This document shows positions 43,375-54,384 of a stretch of 64,000 nucleotides of DNA, piece by piece. The stretch spans positions 2,422,119 through 2,486,118 of the forward strand of contig ML976656.1 of the NCBI GenBank assembly GCA_010015655.1, in the 5' to 3' direction. Position 1 is the first letter of the stretch; every line of letters begins with the position of its first letter. The notes under the pieces are model-generated. The model saw only the letters and a program-made list of their open reading frames with translations, did not search any database and was not told the DNA's origin. Position numbers and translations under genes: made by a program. Source of the DNA: Bimuria novae-zelandiae CBS 107.79 (lineage: Eukaryota > Ascomycota > Dothideomycetes > Pleosporales > Didymosphaeriaceae).

Positions 43375-44400
43375 ATGCCGAGCGAAAGTTTCCCGAAGAC
43401 GTCGGATGCTCCTGATGAGCAATTCGAGCCCCGACAGACAGCTACCAGCGAGGACTATACGCCCGATCCGTCCAAGTCGCTCAAGCTGAGCCTGTGAACC
43501 TAAGATGAGGCTGAAAAATGATGGTATGCATGATCTACGAAGGGTGAGCGCTGAGGGCGTATATACCAGCAGTCAGGGGTCACCGCTCCTCCGGGAAGCT
43601 GCATACGCCAGCAATCAGGTGTCACCGCTTCTCCGGGAAGCTGCATATGCCATATGCAACATAACAAATGAAGGAAAACAAGCCATCTGCAGGCTGGCAG
43701 CCTCACCGGAAGCTTCACCCATCGCAGAGCCCCCCCCCCCCCCCCAAGGCAGCGACTCGTCGATGATGTGTGTCATTATCATTTTGGTGAAGAGAATATT
43801 ACTCATGGAAAGCGTAGATTATCGCACTATACAGCTGTCAACCCGTAGTAGAGAGAGTAAAGCGGTATACTCCGGATTGCATATACGACGACCAGTTCGT
43901 GTACGCAAATGATCGGTACAAGATGGCTGGGCAATGGTTCGCCTTACCCAAATTGTTCAAGTCCAGCATCAATGAGAGCTATGAGGTGATTCGGTCGGAT
44001 GACGAGATGATCCAGCTCAAGAACAAGCAGGTGAAAACAGTCTATACGTTCAGTTCAGCAGCAATACAAATCTAACATCGTACAGTCCTGGACGTTCAAG
44101 CTGATTCCAAAAACAGCCACTACCACCAGCCTCGTCTCACTCAGTCTTGATCTTGCTACTAAGGATTCAGAATTCATGCAGATCAAGGATCACATGGACC
44201 AAGCCAATGATAAAGACTACAGCCAGGAAGGCCTTGGGTTCGGCTTTAAAAAGTGGCAGGCTGATAATGTAGTGAAGTACATGGATGCGCCGGAGCTGAA
44301 AGGATTCGAGCAAGACAAGGGTGCGGCGAAGGAGCACGTACGAAAGCATGGAACTGGTACCGAAGAGGGTGCAGCGCCGAAGAAGGACCTCACGCAGTGA
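43375..44400 (+). CDS. NTF2/SnoaL-like fungal protein, function unknown
   Basis: Exons 43375-43493, 43728-43767, 43818-44030 and 44086-44400 join in frame to 228 residues. Exon 1 is charged and flexible (MPSESFPKTSDAPDEQF...). Exon 2 encodes a proline run then RQRLVDD. Exon 3 reads IIALYSCQPVVERVKRYTPD, then YDDQFVYANDRYKMAGQW and FALPKLFKSS, the most conserved part, in the style of an NTF2-like domain (helix followed by a D-P/D-D-x-F strand). Exon 4 ends GFGFKKWQADNVVKYMDAPE and a polar tail. No signal peptide. Intron 1 is unusually long (234 bases) and holds a 42-base tandem duplication. The proline codons come from a run of 16 C. Family fold is fairly sure; biochemical role is unknown. Confidence 0.8.
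43565..43648. repeat. Two tandem copies of a 42-base unit
   Basis: Copies start at 43565 and 43607 and match at 37 of 42 positions (shared CTCCGGGAAGCTGCATA). They lie inside intron 1 of the NTF2-like gene. Confidence 0.9.
43730..43745. repeat. Homopolymer of 16 C within coding exon 2
   Basis: Positions 43730-43745 are all C. They encode part of Ala and five Pro codons in the NTF2-like protein, so any length change not divisible by three breaks the frame. Confidence 0.95.
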
Positions 44401-45387
44401 TTTGGAACTTTTCAAGCGCCAGTCTGTCCAGATGACTTCTTTCTTTGCGGGTTTGGCGGAGAGCGCGGAAAGGCGGTGCCGCAGTGAGCCTTTGGTCTTG
44501 TCTGTTATAGAGGGTATGAGGAGGAGCTCTTGGATCGTCGAGACTGTGCCTTGGGCCGGGTAGAGGATGCCTTGTAGCCGCTCTAGCGTCCAGGCTGGAT
44601 ACTTCCGCTCGACGATGGTTATTTCGTCGCCGGCTTTCACCCGGCCTTCTCGTAGGACGCGGAAGTACCATCCTGTGCGGCTCAGCCGCGTGGTCTCAGG
44701 GGCAAAGTTCTTGAGCTGGAAGCGATGGTTGAGCTTGTAGCATGGATGGCGGAGCTGCAAGACCTGAAGGAGGAGAGGTTCAGGGCCTTCGCCGATGTAG
44801 TACGTGTCGCTGATGCAAATGTTGCGTTCGTTGAAGCGAGTGAAGACGAGGTTCTCGCCAAAGCCGCCGGGGACGAAGCGAGAGGCAGCGGAGGGGCGGC
44901 CAGATTGCCAGGCTAGGTAGTGGGGGCTACATTAGTCGACTCTGTCAGTATCACGTCAAGAGAAGGTCGAAGAATTTAGAAAAAGGGAAAGTAGGTAAGC
45001 AGCGGATAGAGAAAGACCTTGGCGACATACATGCATGAACCGCCTTAGGCACTCCTCCGTAGAACGTCAGATCATGCCCATCGCCCTCTAGTCCAGTCTT
45101 AGTGGCCCATATAGGGCTATCTGCAACGGCCTTGTCGATCCCGGATTCAATCATCAGTCCGGGCATGAGTTTCATCTTCCCCCTTCGCACCTGTTTCACC
45201 AATTAGAACATGTTCCAAACAGACCGTAGGCTGAGATGGTAGCGACTAATGCAGTATCTAAGAATAGACCTAGAAGCTTAAGTTCTTTAAATCGCGTGTA
45301 TGTCAATATTGCAAACGGCGTTTAACTTACCTCAACAACCGTATCCCGCTCGAGCGGAGCATGTAGATCCACGATTGGACCCGCCAT
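44167..45387 (-). CDS. MOSC-domain protein, YiiM-like
   Basis: MOSC proteins bind molybdenum cofactor/sulfur carriers; YiiM-type members reduce N-hydroxylated bases. Exon 1 is 45387-45331 (MAGPIVDLHAPLERDTVVE) and exon 2 starts at 45190 (VRRGKMKLMPGLMIESGIDK, then GLEGDGHDLTFYGG). Exon 3 starts at 44926 (PHYLAWQSGRPSAASRFVPG, GFGENLVF, then RHPCYKLNHRFQLKNFAPE). The conserved Cys in HPCYKLN is the expected cofactor ligand. TGWYFRVLREGRVKAGDEI follows. The end of exon 2 is uncertain (45027 or 45018). The open frame runs on to 44167, about 70 residues past the usual end of the domain and across the last exon of the converging gene. WTDWRLKSSKSL in that tail recalls the linker of MOSC proteins fused to a reductase domain, so the gene may be truncated. 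Confidence 0.82.
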
Positions 45388-46110
45388 CTGCCTGCCTGTC
45401 AGTAATCCACACAAAATCCTCCCATATTCCAGCATCAGCTTACCTTAGTAGCTTAAACTACTACCCAAGCTTTGGATCTGCCATAAGTAGAGAGAATTCG
45501 ACGAGGGGTCTTGCTAAGAGTTGCGCGAGATACGAAGTGAGATAACACTACGCCAACTTCAAATCCGAGCGTCTGCCTTGAAACCCTGGTAGTAAAGGCT
45601 ACCTACACGCCCAGGGAAGTAAAGGAGAGAAAGGAGTAAAGCAGTTAGGCATTATTAGTCACAATACCTCTCTTACATGACCGCACGGTCCGTAGTGGGG
45701 CTGACGCCAACGTTCTACTAATGAGACTAGCGGCGTCAGCTGTTGTCCAGCGATACTAAGAATGGCCCTCCATCCTCGTATCTCTACCCTATTTTTTGTG
45801 TAATATTCCGGTGCGCCCTTTTATTGTGTAATTATTGCATTGCCCAGTTGCTGCATGTTGCATAATCTATTCAGGTCGTTGGTGCCAGCAAAAGAACAGC
45901 TCGATACTAAAAACGTCAGTATTCCACGACCGTGAGAGCCAAAACCATGCTGTAGACATATTCCATTGATTCCCTTCCCGCGCCAGACAAAAACTCCTAC
46001 AAATGCTCGGCACCAAAGTACCCTCGTGGATCTACATATACACATTTCCATATCCATATCCATCGCTCATTTCTATTCGGCCTTCAGGCATACTAATCAG
46101 GCCTGTGCTT
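45388..46110. other. Intergenic, no recognised gene
   Basis: Promoter side of the MOSC gene and 3' side of LHS1. Nothing else is recognised. Alternating CATATCCATATCCATAT-like sequence occurs at about 46046-46062. Confidence 0.5.
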
Positions 46111-49100
46111 CTATAGCTCATTGTGTGGTGGTACTCCCGTCGACTTAGCGTCCCCCTTCACCTGCGCGTCGTCCACAATCTTCTTGATCACCTCATTGAT
46201 CTCCTCCTCGGTCGCATCTGGCGAGAGGTCCAGCTTCGTCTTGAGCTTACCATCCTTATCCAGAATTTCATCGGGGTGTCCAAATTTAATGCTGTCCTTC
46301 TTGATCCCCGCCTTCTCCAGCGCCTCTTCGAGCTCCGCCTGCGTCGGGCCCTTGTCGTCCTTCTTCGCTTTCTTGTCTTTTTTGGACTTCTTGGAAGACT
46401 TCGGCTTCTTCTCTTGCTTGGGCTTGTAGTTGAAGTGGCGCGCCTTCTTCATCATGATCTGGATAACGGCGTCATTGAGCTTCTGGGCTTCGGCGTTGAT
46501 GTCCTTGACGGAGACGGCGGGGTCGTCGCTTTCCTTGAGCTTCTTTTGGGCGGCTTGCTTCTCCTCGAGCCACTTGCTCGCGTTGGTGTGGGTTTCTCGG
46601 ATGAAAGTGAGATCCTCCTCGGTATAGACGATGGGAACTTCCGTGGGCTCGTTGGTAGCGGCAGATTCGGACGATGACGGCGAGGCATGAGCATCGTCTT
46701 CAAGGTCATCGAGAGCATCAGCGGATGCGGATGAGGATGGTGACGCAGTGCTGGAGGCAGAGGCCTTGCTAGCTGCCTCCGCAGACTTTGAAAGGGCTTC
46801 CTCCTGCTCCTTGATCTGGGTCTCAACAAGACCGATGGCGGACTTGACATCCGCAAGGTTGGTTTCAAATTGTTTGATGGCCTCAGGGCGCTCGACGGCA
46901 TCGGTCTTGCGCTTCAAGATCGGCTTCACAATGTCTTCAAGCTCCTTGAGCTTGGCTTTTAGAGATTTCTGGTCGGCATCTTGGCCTTCCGCGTAGATCC
47001 AGTCAGAGGTTGCACTGAGCTTTTCTTCGAGCGTAGAGCGGACATCGGCTGTTGATGCGGCAATGAACGATTCGTCCTCCAAGTAGTCGCGGGCCTTGTA
47101 GGTGAAGGCTTCGAGAGAGTTCAAGACCTCTTCGCGGCTGCGACGAGCCTTGTCAGACGCATCGAAAGCGGCGAGTCTAGGCACATTAGTACACGCAAAT
47201 TATAGCACGCGGTGATCTGGCTTACCTGTCCTGCATACGCTTGAACTCTTTACGTGGGTGCTTCTCGTAGCCCTGCTGTGTGACTGCGTATGTGATAGCG
47301 GACCTGACCGTCTTCTTTTTTGGGCCTTCCGAAGCCGCCGCATCAGCGGCGCCAGAGGCAGAGGAGGAAGAGGCAGACGACGTCTTGGACGACTTCTTCG
47401 ACTTGGACGATTTCGAGGAGGAAGCGGAAGAAGACTCGGTTGCGCTCTCGCCCTCTTTCAAGGGCTCCTGATCCTTCTTGTCACCCATGCCAAAGAAGTT
47501 CTTTACTCCATCGACGATACCAGTCTTAACCTCGGTTTCGCAAGTGACCCACGCAGACGTAACTTCAGGCTCACCAGTGATAGGGCTGAGCCTAACCTGG
47601 ACGTAGTTGTTGAAGCTGTCACGGTCGCAGCCTTCCTTGTCGATGAGCTCTGTAACGGCCTTGGTGAGGTTACCACTGGCAAAGTGAAGGGTGGGTTGCT
47701 TCACGACATCGCCGTTAGGCCCAGGAGTGGCCTGGTAGATGGTGAACTCGAACTCGCCCATCATCTGGAAAGGCAGGTCCTTGGTGGCTCCAATCTTGGT
47801 AGCCGGGGTGAAGATCTTCTGGTCGCGTTCCTTGAGGTTGAACATATACTGGATACCATGGGTGTAACCCTGGATATCAGAATCGCGAATCTCCTTGACG
47901 CGGAAAGATGGGCTGAGACCAGCCGCCTTGAAGGCAGCACCAAACACTGCGGCCTCGTCGGAGTTGACGTTGGCCTTGATCTTGGATTTGTCGACGAGAG
48001 CCTCGAGGCGGGCCTGGACGAAAGGAGTGCGAGACGCACCACCGTGAACAATGACAGAGTCGATCCCAGAGAGGTCCAGACCAGCTGCTTCTAGAGCATG
48101 AGTAATGGGCCCTTCGACACGAGAGGCGTAATCGGTGGCAAGCTCCTCGAGCTTGGAGCGAGATATCTTGTAGCGGAAGTCGACATCCTCAAAAAAGCTC
48201 TCGAAGAAAGACTGGGTCTCAGAGTTGGCACTAAGAACCTGTCGGACCCGCTCAGACTCCTTCCACAGCTTCGCGGCGGTTCGTCCATGTGCCTTGACCT
48301 TCTCCGCAGTGACGGACGCGCTCTTTGCGCCTGGAAGCTCGACGAAGGAGGAGATCATGTCTTCAATAATGAGCGCGTTAAGCGCATCACCACCGAGCGT
48401 CTTGTCCCAACTAGCTCCAAGAACCTGGACTTCCTGGATGGTCTTGTTGAAGCGACCAATGTCCTTGACAGTGCGTCCCTGGAACTTGATGACCGTCGCG
48501 GAAGCCGACCCAGCGCCCATGTCGTACACGAGGTTAACCTCAGGCTTGCCTCCCTCGTTCACAACCGGAAACGTCCTACTCATCGCGTAGTTGATGCCGA
48601 CAGCCAGACCGTCGCTAACCACGTTCAGGACATTCAAGCCCGCCAGTCTCGCCGAAACCTCCAGTGCGCGCCTCTCCTCGACGGTATAAAACGGCGGGAC
48701 CGTGAACACGACCTCGGATACATCGCTGCCAGCCAATGCCTTCGCATTGTCCCTCACATTCTGGAGTTCCATAGCCAAAAGTTCCTCCACCGAGAACGGC
48801 TTCTCCTCCGCTGCGAACACGTCGCTCCGCAGCGCAACCGTCTTCCTTCCCTCCAGCCCCTCCACCTTCAGCGCGGGGTATCTCGAATTGTAAACGCTGA
48901 CTTCATTGCCCTCTTTGCTCACGCCGAGCAACTGCTTCAAGTTGGGGTATACGTCGCCCGGAAATCGCGCCGCCAATGCCACCGCATCGCTGCCGTAGAA
49001 GCGCTCAGGGAACTCTCCCGGTGGCAGCGGGCCGCTTTTCAGAGGCTTGAAGGCGACAGCCGAGGTTTCTTTGCGTTTTGAGTCCTTGGTGAGGACAATT

Positions 49101-49267
49101 TCGAGGGGAATGCCGGGCTTGACGAGCGCCGCTTTGATGTATTCGGTTCCTAGATCGACGCCCAGGACGGCTGAGGCCGCGGAGGCGGTCGAGGAGAAAA
49201 AGAAGGCGAGGGCGAGGAGAAGAGCAGCTGGCGAGAGACCATGTCTCCGGCGGCCGGGAGGTGCCAT
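46111..49267 (-). CDS. LHS1: ER-lumenal Hsp70-family chaperone Lhs1/Orp150
   Basis: A large Hsp110-like Hsp70 in the ER that acts as nucleotide-exchange factor for Kar2/BiP and helps protein import and folding. Two exons, 49267-47226 and 47176-46111, give 1035 residues. Signal peptide: MAPPGRRRHGLSPAALLLAL followed by FFFSSTASA. ATPase motifs: VLGVDLGTEYIKAAL (phosphate 1), LVYDMGAGSASATVIKF (phosphate 2), SVIVHGGASRTPFVQ (adenosine). A Ser/Lys-rich acidic insert sits at about 590-650. The C-terminal half is helical (KARRSREEVLNSLEAFTYKA). It ends HNEL, an HDEL-type ER retention signal. An upstream in-frame Met at 49309 would add 14 residues before the signal peptide and is less likely. Confidence 0.94.
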
Positions 49268-49897
49268 TGTGCGGAGGTTAGGTCGAGTCGTCGAGGGTGG
49301 TGAGCCCAAGTAAATGCGGTGAGTGTGCGAGGTGGGATGCCTCTATATCTAGTGGTGGTGGGTCACCGAATGCGCCGCACCAGTCTTTGGGAGAAACTCG
49401 TGAAGATTGTGAAAGAAAGTAAGGGACCAATTTCCCAGGTAGTTGGAGCTATGTGTACATAAGTCGTGAGGAGCAAAGTACAGGAGCGTGCATGAAATGC
49501 GAAATGTTTAAATGTCGGAGGTAGCTACCCTGTCCTGCCACCTGGCTCTTTGCCCGAAAATGACACATTGACCTGCGAACGCCACGACCCGCTCGGACAC
49601 CTATTCTGGATACTTCTGTAATCACTGACAGTATCATTCCGTGGAGAGAGCCTTTCAATGAATTTTTTCACACATAGATGGTCTTCTATCTCTGTCGTTG
49701 GCAGCTTGCAGCCCTCGCGAAGCTTTCCGCGTACTGGCCAATCAGCGTGGTGCTTCGCCGAGCTCTACCGTCGCCCCCTCTATTCCAACCTGTGTCTGTC
49801 CACGGACTGCTTCCCACCACCTGAAATCTGGTTCGAGGTGATCGTACCTTCCAAGTTGTTCCAAGAGACCACTTTCATGTCAGATCAGGTGCCGTGC
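49268..49897. other. LHS1 promoter and 3' flank of the sideroflexin gene
   Basis: 630 bases. It contains a CCAAT box directly joined to CAGCGTG (49738-49749), listed separately. No gene. Confidence 0.5.
49738..49749. promoter_or_regulatory. CCAAT box joined to UPRE-like CAGCGTG
   Basis: CCAATCAGCGTG, about 470 bases upstream of the LHS1 start. CAGCGTG is the core of the yeast unfolded-protein-response element bound by Hac1, and Lhs1 is a known UPR target in yeast. One copy of a 7-base core can occur by chance, so this is a suggestion. Confidence 0.35.
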
Positions 49898-51194
49898 TCA
49901 TATTCCACGGTTAAACTCCACCAAACCGTCCTTCCCTCCACGCTCATGGAATTCAGCCTCCAACGTCTTGGCACTGACCGCCTGTTGTTGCGGGAAAGCA
50001 GCAAGCGCCAGTGGCAGTGCGAAAATGCTCGTCACAAAGATAAGTCCTGTCTGTTCGTCAGCACATGTGCTCTCTAGATCACCAGCTGCCTGCCTGGAAT
50101 GACTCACCAAGGTTCACAGGTGTAGTCATCCTCGGCCTCTGCTTGAGCCACTCTGTCCTCTGCAGCCGGACGAGTATGAGAGGCGGGAGGACCATGATAG
50201 GCGTCGCATTTAGCACACGACTTATAGCTGTCTCACCGACCGCGAGCGTTGCTGCCTTCTTGCTCTTGCCCAGAGGCTTGACTTCAAGCTCACCTTTCTC
50301 GACCTTTTCCCTCTCTTCGTCCGTAAGGACCGGGAAGACATTGATACCCTGCCGTATCTCTTCACCGCGCATCAAGAACACATTCAGGACACCCGCACTT
50401 GCGACAGCGGCGAAGGGCACAAGGCGTCCGGCGATCAATTTCGCATTGGGAGAAAGGCGCTTCAGCCGAGGGACGATAGAATTGAGACCGAGCGCAACAC
50501 CGCAAGATGCGCTTACGGCGACGAAGTAGGACTTGACGATGGTCGACATAGGTAGCGGGGTCGATTTGTTCGCATTCGAGTAGTTGATCGCGACGTTGAG
50601 TGACTGGTTCACAACCTGCCAGCCGAGCGTTCCTGCCGTCTGCAAAACCTCAGCAAGGATTCCAGAATTTGAAGGTAGCCACATACCCCGAGGCCCGGTG
50701 TAAGCATGCCGCCAGTGACTATCAGATTGGACAGCACAAAGGCAGACATCCTGAAAGGCAATACAACAGGCTCTCCCGTATCTAGTGTCCCATCAGCGTC
50801 CGCGCTCTCTGATCTTCCACTGTGCCTGAAACGTACCCGGATGTATCGTAGAATCGATGATCTTCTTCGCCTTCCATAGCTCGCTATTCATGTCCCGTAT
50901 CTGTCCCGTTTTGTACGCGGTTATGAGCTGCTTCGCATTTTCGAGGCCGGCGGAGGACGTAAGAAGCGTCCTGGAGCACCACTGTCAGCGATTTTTCAAG
51001 GCTGGAATTTGCCTGTACTCCTGAGACATAGGACAGTGGTACTCACCACCCAGGAAGCGAGGAAGAAGTCCACCTGTGCGGCTATCTCACCTTGGATCAG
51101 AAACGTCTGCGCAATGCCGCACGCGACCCCAGTATGTGCTCAGGTCATACTGCGACTTTGGCAGGTCGCGTGTTCCGGGGAGGGAGGAAGTCAT
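49898..51194 (-). CDS. FSF1: Sideroflexin (mitochondrial amino-acid/serine transporter family)
   Basis: Sideroflexins are multi-pass inner-membrane proteins; animal SFXN1 imports serine for one-carbon metabolism. Exons 51194-51091, 50970-50837, 50781-50687, 50639-50108 and 50046-49898 join to 337 residues, the usual length. Landmarks: LPKSQYDLSTYWGRVRH, TLLTSSAGLENAKQLITAYK, HPDTGEPV then LPFRMSAFV, NQSLNVAINYSNANKSTP, the membrane stretch SYFVAVSASCGVALGLNSIV, RGEEIRQGI, and GLIFVTSIFALPLALAAFPQ. It ends EFNRGI. The third intron could end at two nearby AGs; 50640 is preferred because it gives GLGTAGTLGWQ. No cleavable mitochondrial leader is expected in this family. Confidence 0.93.
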
Positions 51195-51721
51195 TGCGAG
51201 AATTGCGCCTGGTGCAGGCGAGAATACGCAATGGCTGTAGCGACAATGCTGTAAATATCTATGAAGCTGCACCTGTCGTGGAGGGGAGCTCGGCCAGCTT
51301 CGATAAATCTCACCGCCGCACCGCTATCGGCGCCAAATTTGTAGCAGCACGGTACGCTCGGTCCGCCCTCACAAACAGCCGCGACAAAGCGGCTCGTACT
51401 ATAGCCTTCCAAGTACCTTTAACTTCACGTAGAGCACGAAAAAAACACTGAGGAATGTCAAGGTATTAAGGAAGACAAGGCAGCCTTCATACAATTGTTA
51501 CATAGCGATTTTTATTATCCTTTGCCAGCCTTCCCAGTCGTCCATTAGTTATTTACCGTTCCTGTCCTATTTGTGCTATGAAAGTACCACATTGAAATCA
51601 ATGTGGGCGATGCGATCACAATACCGCACGCCATGAGAATGCAAGTCGCAATGCAACGCCGTCGCAATATATACATCAAAGGCCAATAGCAAGCCAAGAA
51701 AGTCATGCAAACATGGGAAGA
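51195..51721. other. Intergenic region between sideroflexin and the DUF8004-like gene
   Basis: Promoter of the sideroflexin gene and 3' flank of the next gene. No gene is recognised. Confidence 0.5.
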
Positions 51722-54384
51722 TCATTTCTTCTTCTTCTTGTCCTTCGGGTTAGGTACAGCACCCAGGATCGAGTCGAAAGTCTTGTTGGGATCGTGTACA
51801 GAAACAGGCCGCAGCAAAGGTGAGCCAGCTCCCGGTGCGGCCCCTCCGGGCGCAAAGCCTGGAGGAAGTGGCAGAGCTTCCAGGCCGAGAGTCATCACGC
51901 TTTCACGTCGACGGTCTCCAATGGGGCTCTGCGAACGAGGTTGGGGTATTGCGTCGTACCCGGGCGGCGGTGGGAGAGGGGCAGCGTTCATCTCGTTCAT
52001 AGCGGCATTCAACATCGTGTCATTAGCCGCCCATTTCTCCGCCATCTTCCAACAGTGAGACCGGCGGAAGACACCTTCGACCCCGTTCTCGACGACGTCT
52101 GTCGGCAAGCTGACTACTTGCGAGCCTCCGGCCACACCAAACCATGTGCGCGCACGACTGGTATCTTCACGTCCCCAAGGTGTGCCGGCGCGCGGAGCCT
52201 CGCAGAGGAAGTACTCTACGCCTTCGGTGAAACGTACCCCAGGAGCATCGACCACCAACATGGGTAACGACTGGATCACGGCATAGAGGAAGAGCCATTG
52301 ACCGGCCCTCAGCTCATAGAGCTCCTCCATGGTGCTGCCTGATGCTTGCTTATGTTCGAAATGCCGAAAAGCCTCCAAAAATGATGTTTTCTTATCCGCG
52401 TCTGCATTGTGCGAAGCCTTGATCATCCGCGCAATTTGATCCTTGCTGAGTTTCTTGCCTCGAGCCTTCGCATCTTTCTTTGTGTCACCAGATGGGTAGT
52501 CCTTGTTTACTTCCTTTAACGTAGGATACAGGGGTATGTCGAAAGGTATGGGAGGTTGCACCGGGGGTGTGCTACGGTCATATTCGCTCAACACCTTACG
52601 CAGAGCAAGTGCTGCAATGGATTCAAAATCTGATCGTTCGTCCTCGTTCATAAATCCGTCGGCAGTACGGTTAGTAAGATTGGTCCGGTCCACTAATAGA
52701 TCGTAAAGATCGGACAAGTCCGCGTAGATTTCGCGTAAGACCAAACGATTGAGGCCGCTCGTAGTGAGATTGTTCTTCTTCGACCTCGCTTTGGGGAGCC
52801 AACTGCCGTACTTGGTCTTGTAGTAATCCAAGACAAATGACCGGGTGCTCATGAAGGCCGACTTCCACTTGCCAAACCTCACCATCTTCTTCTCATCCGC
52901 CATGGCAGAGTTCATGATACCGGAAAACATGGCAGGGAATTCAAACTCCTTCAATTTTGTGTTGATGTTCATTTCTCGGTTATCCAGATCCAACGCTGCA
53001 CGAGCGAGACGAGTGCCTGTCTTAGGGCTAATCAGATCGTACTTGGGATGGTTCAGCTCCTTGAGACTGTCAAACTTGCCCACAGCGTGGACGAAGCCCT
53101 CGGTGTATAGTGACATACACCTCATCTTTTCTCCGAGGAGAATAGCTTCGATGGTCTTTTCCCGACTCTGCCGCACATCCGCCAGGTAGAGCTCGTCGAC
53201 GTAGCTCTCGAAGCTCGATGCAGCAACCTCGCCATACGTAGATCCATCAACATTGGAGAAATTGTAGTGTTGCAAGATATCCGAAATGCGCATGAAAATG
53301 CCGAACATGTCCGAGTGTCTCTGGGTAGCGACCAACGACTGCCCGATTAGGAACGCAAAGAAGTTGCGATACGACACTAGTGTGTCAATGTCTTTGTTCG
53401 ATAGCTTCGGGTCGGAGTGTGTGGGCGTGACGGGCGCTTGGTCGGTGCTTAGGGCGATGGGCATGTAAAGATGCTTTTCGGAGTGGTCGTCTTCGGTCGC
53501 ATCGCTTAGCGCTCTGGATCCCTTGGAGCCTTCCGAACTATCTGCTACGCTGGCATCTGGAGAACCGGTACGCGACGGTATCCCGTAGGTAGCTGACGAG
53601 TTGCGCACACTGTGGTCGGGCAAGTCAGTGACGTCACTGTAGAGACGGCCATGCAGTAGTCGGGTCATGTACGGAGACGATGCGTAAACGGAGGAATCTA
53701 TGCGGAAGGAAGGACCCTTTTCTGACGTGCGCGGAAACAGATATACAAAAGTGCCGCCTGCGTCGTCCCAAAGCTCCGGCACCTGTCAAACTTATTAGCG
53801 GCCGTCTACCACATCCGTTCGAGAGGCCATACCCGCTCGCCGTTCAACAACATGGTCAAACTGTATTCCACCTTGCCCCTGTGTCCAACAACCCAGGCCA
53901 GAGGACCACCCATCTTGCGTTGACTAGGATCCTGCACGCGCTCATCGCTGCTCTCTCCGTAGCCAAATAGCTTGCTGCGCCGCCTGTTCTTCTTGACGTC
54001 GGAGTCTGTGGGCGTAAGAAGGTGTGAACTAGCCGTGCCAGGGCGGCTCTTGCTCAGACGGCTGGGCGAATTGCTGCGTGAATTAGGGTTGGAGCTCGTA
54101 AGAGGCGGCGGCGGTTCGAGCGGCTCAAAGGCCGCGGATGCGGACTCGACGGGTTGGATCGTGACTGACGCCGCGCGTGGGACGTTCTGGGGGGGAGGAA
54201 TGGGTGCAGGATAGTCAGGAGCGACAGAGTGCGAGGTAATCCGCTTCTTCACTTTGGACAGACGACTGCTCGACTCGGAGGCCGTCGTAGAAGCAGACTC
54301 CTTCGATTCCTTCGAGTCCGCTGAGCCCATGGAGAATAGCGACGAGAGCCTGCGGCCCGCGGTCTTCTTGGGTGCGCTCAACAT
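51722..54384 (-). CDS. Large fungal protein of the DUF8004 type, function unknown
   Basis: Exons 54384-53833 and 53782-51722 give 870 residues. The first 150 residues are Ser/Pro-rich and probably disordered (MLSAPKKTAGRRLSSLFSMG). The conserved domain begins PLAWVVGHRGKVEYSLTMLL and runs through NGERVPELWDDAGGTFVYLF, FRIDSSVYASSPYMTRLLHG. A second conserved part includes YRNFFAFLIGQSLVATQRH and LREIYADLSDLYDLLVDRT. The C-terminal third ends in a proline-rich tail and a KDKKKKK terminus. I assign DUF8004 from memory of the WDD-x-TFVYLFP and FRIDSSV patterns. No membrane segment or enzyme motif is visible. The intron is 50 bases, GT-AG. Another Met 24 codons upstream (54456) is in frame. Confidence 0.85.

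Noticed and set aside
48098..49081. 327-codon plus-strand frame
   Set aside because: Antisense shadow of the LHS1 ATPase domain; no domain of its own.
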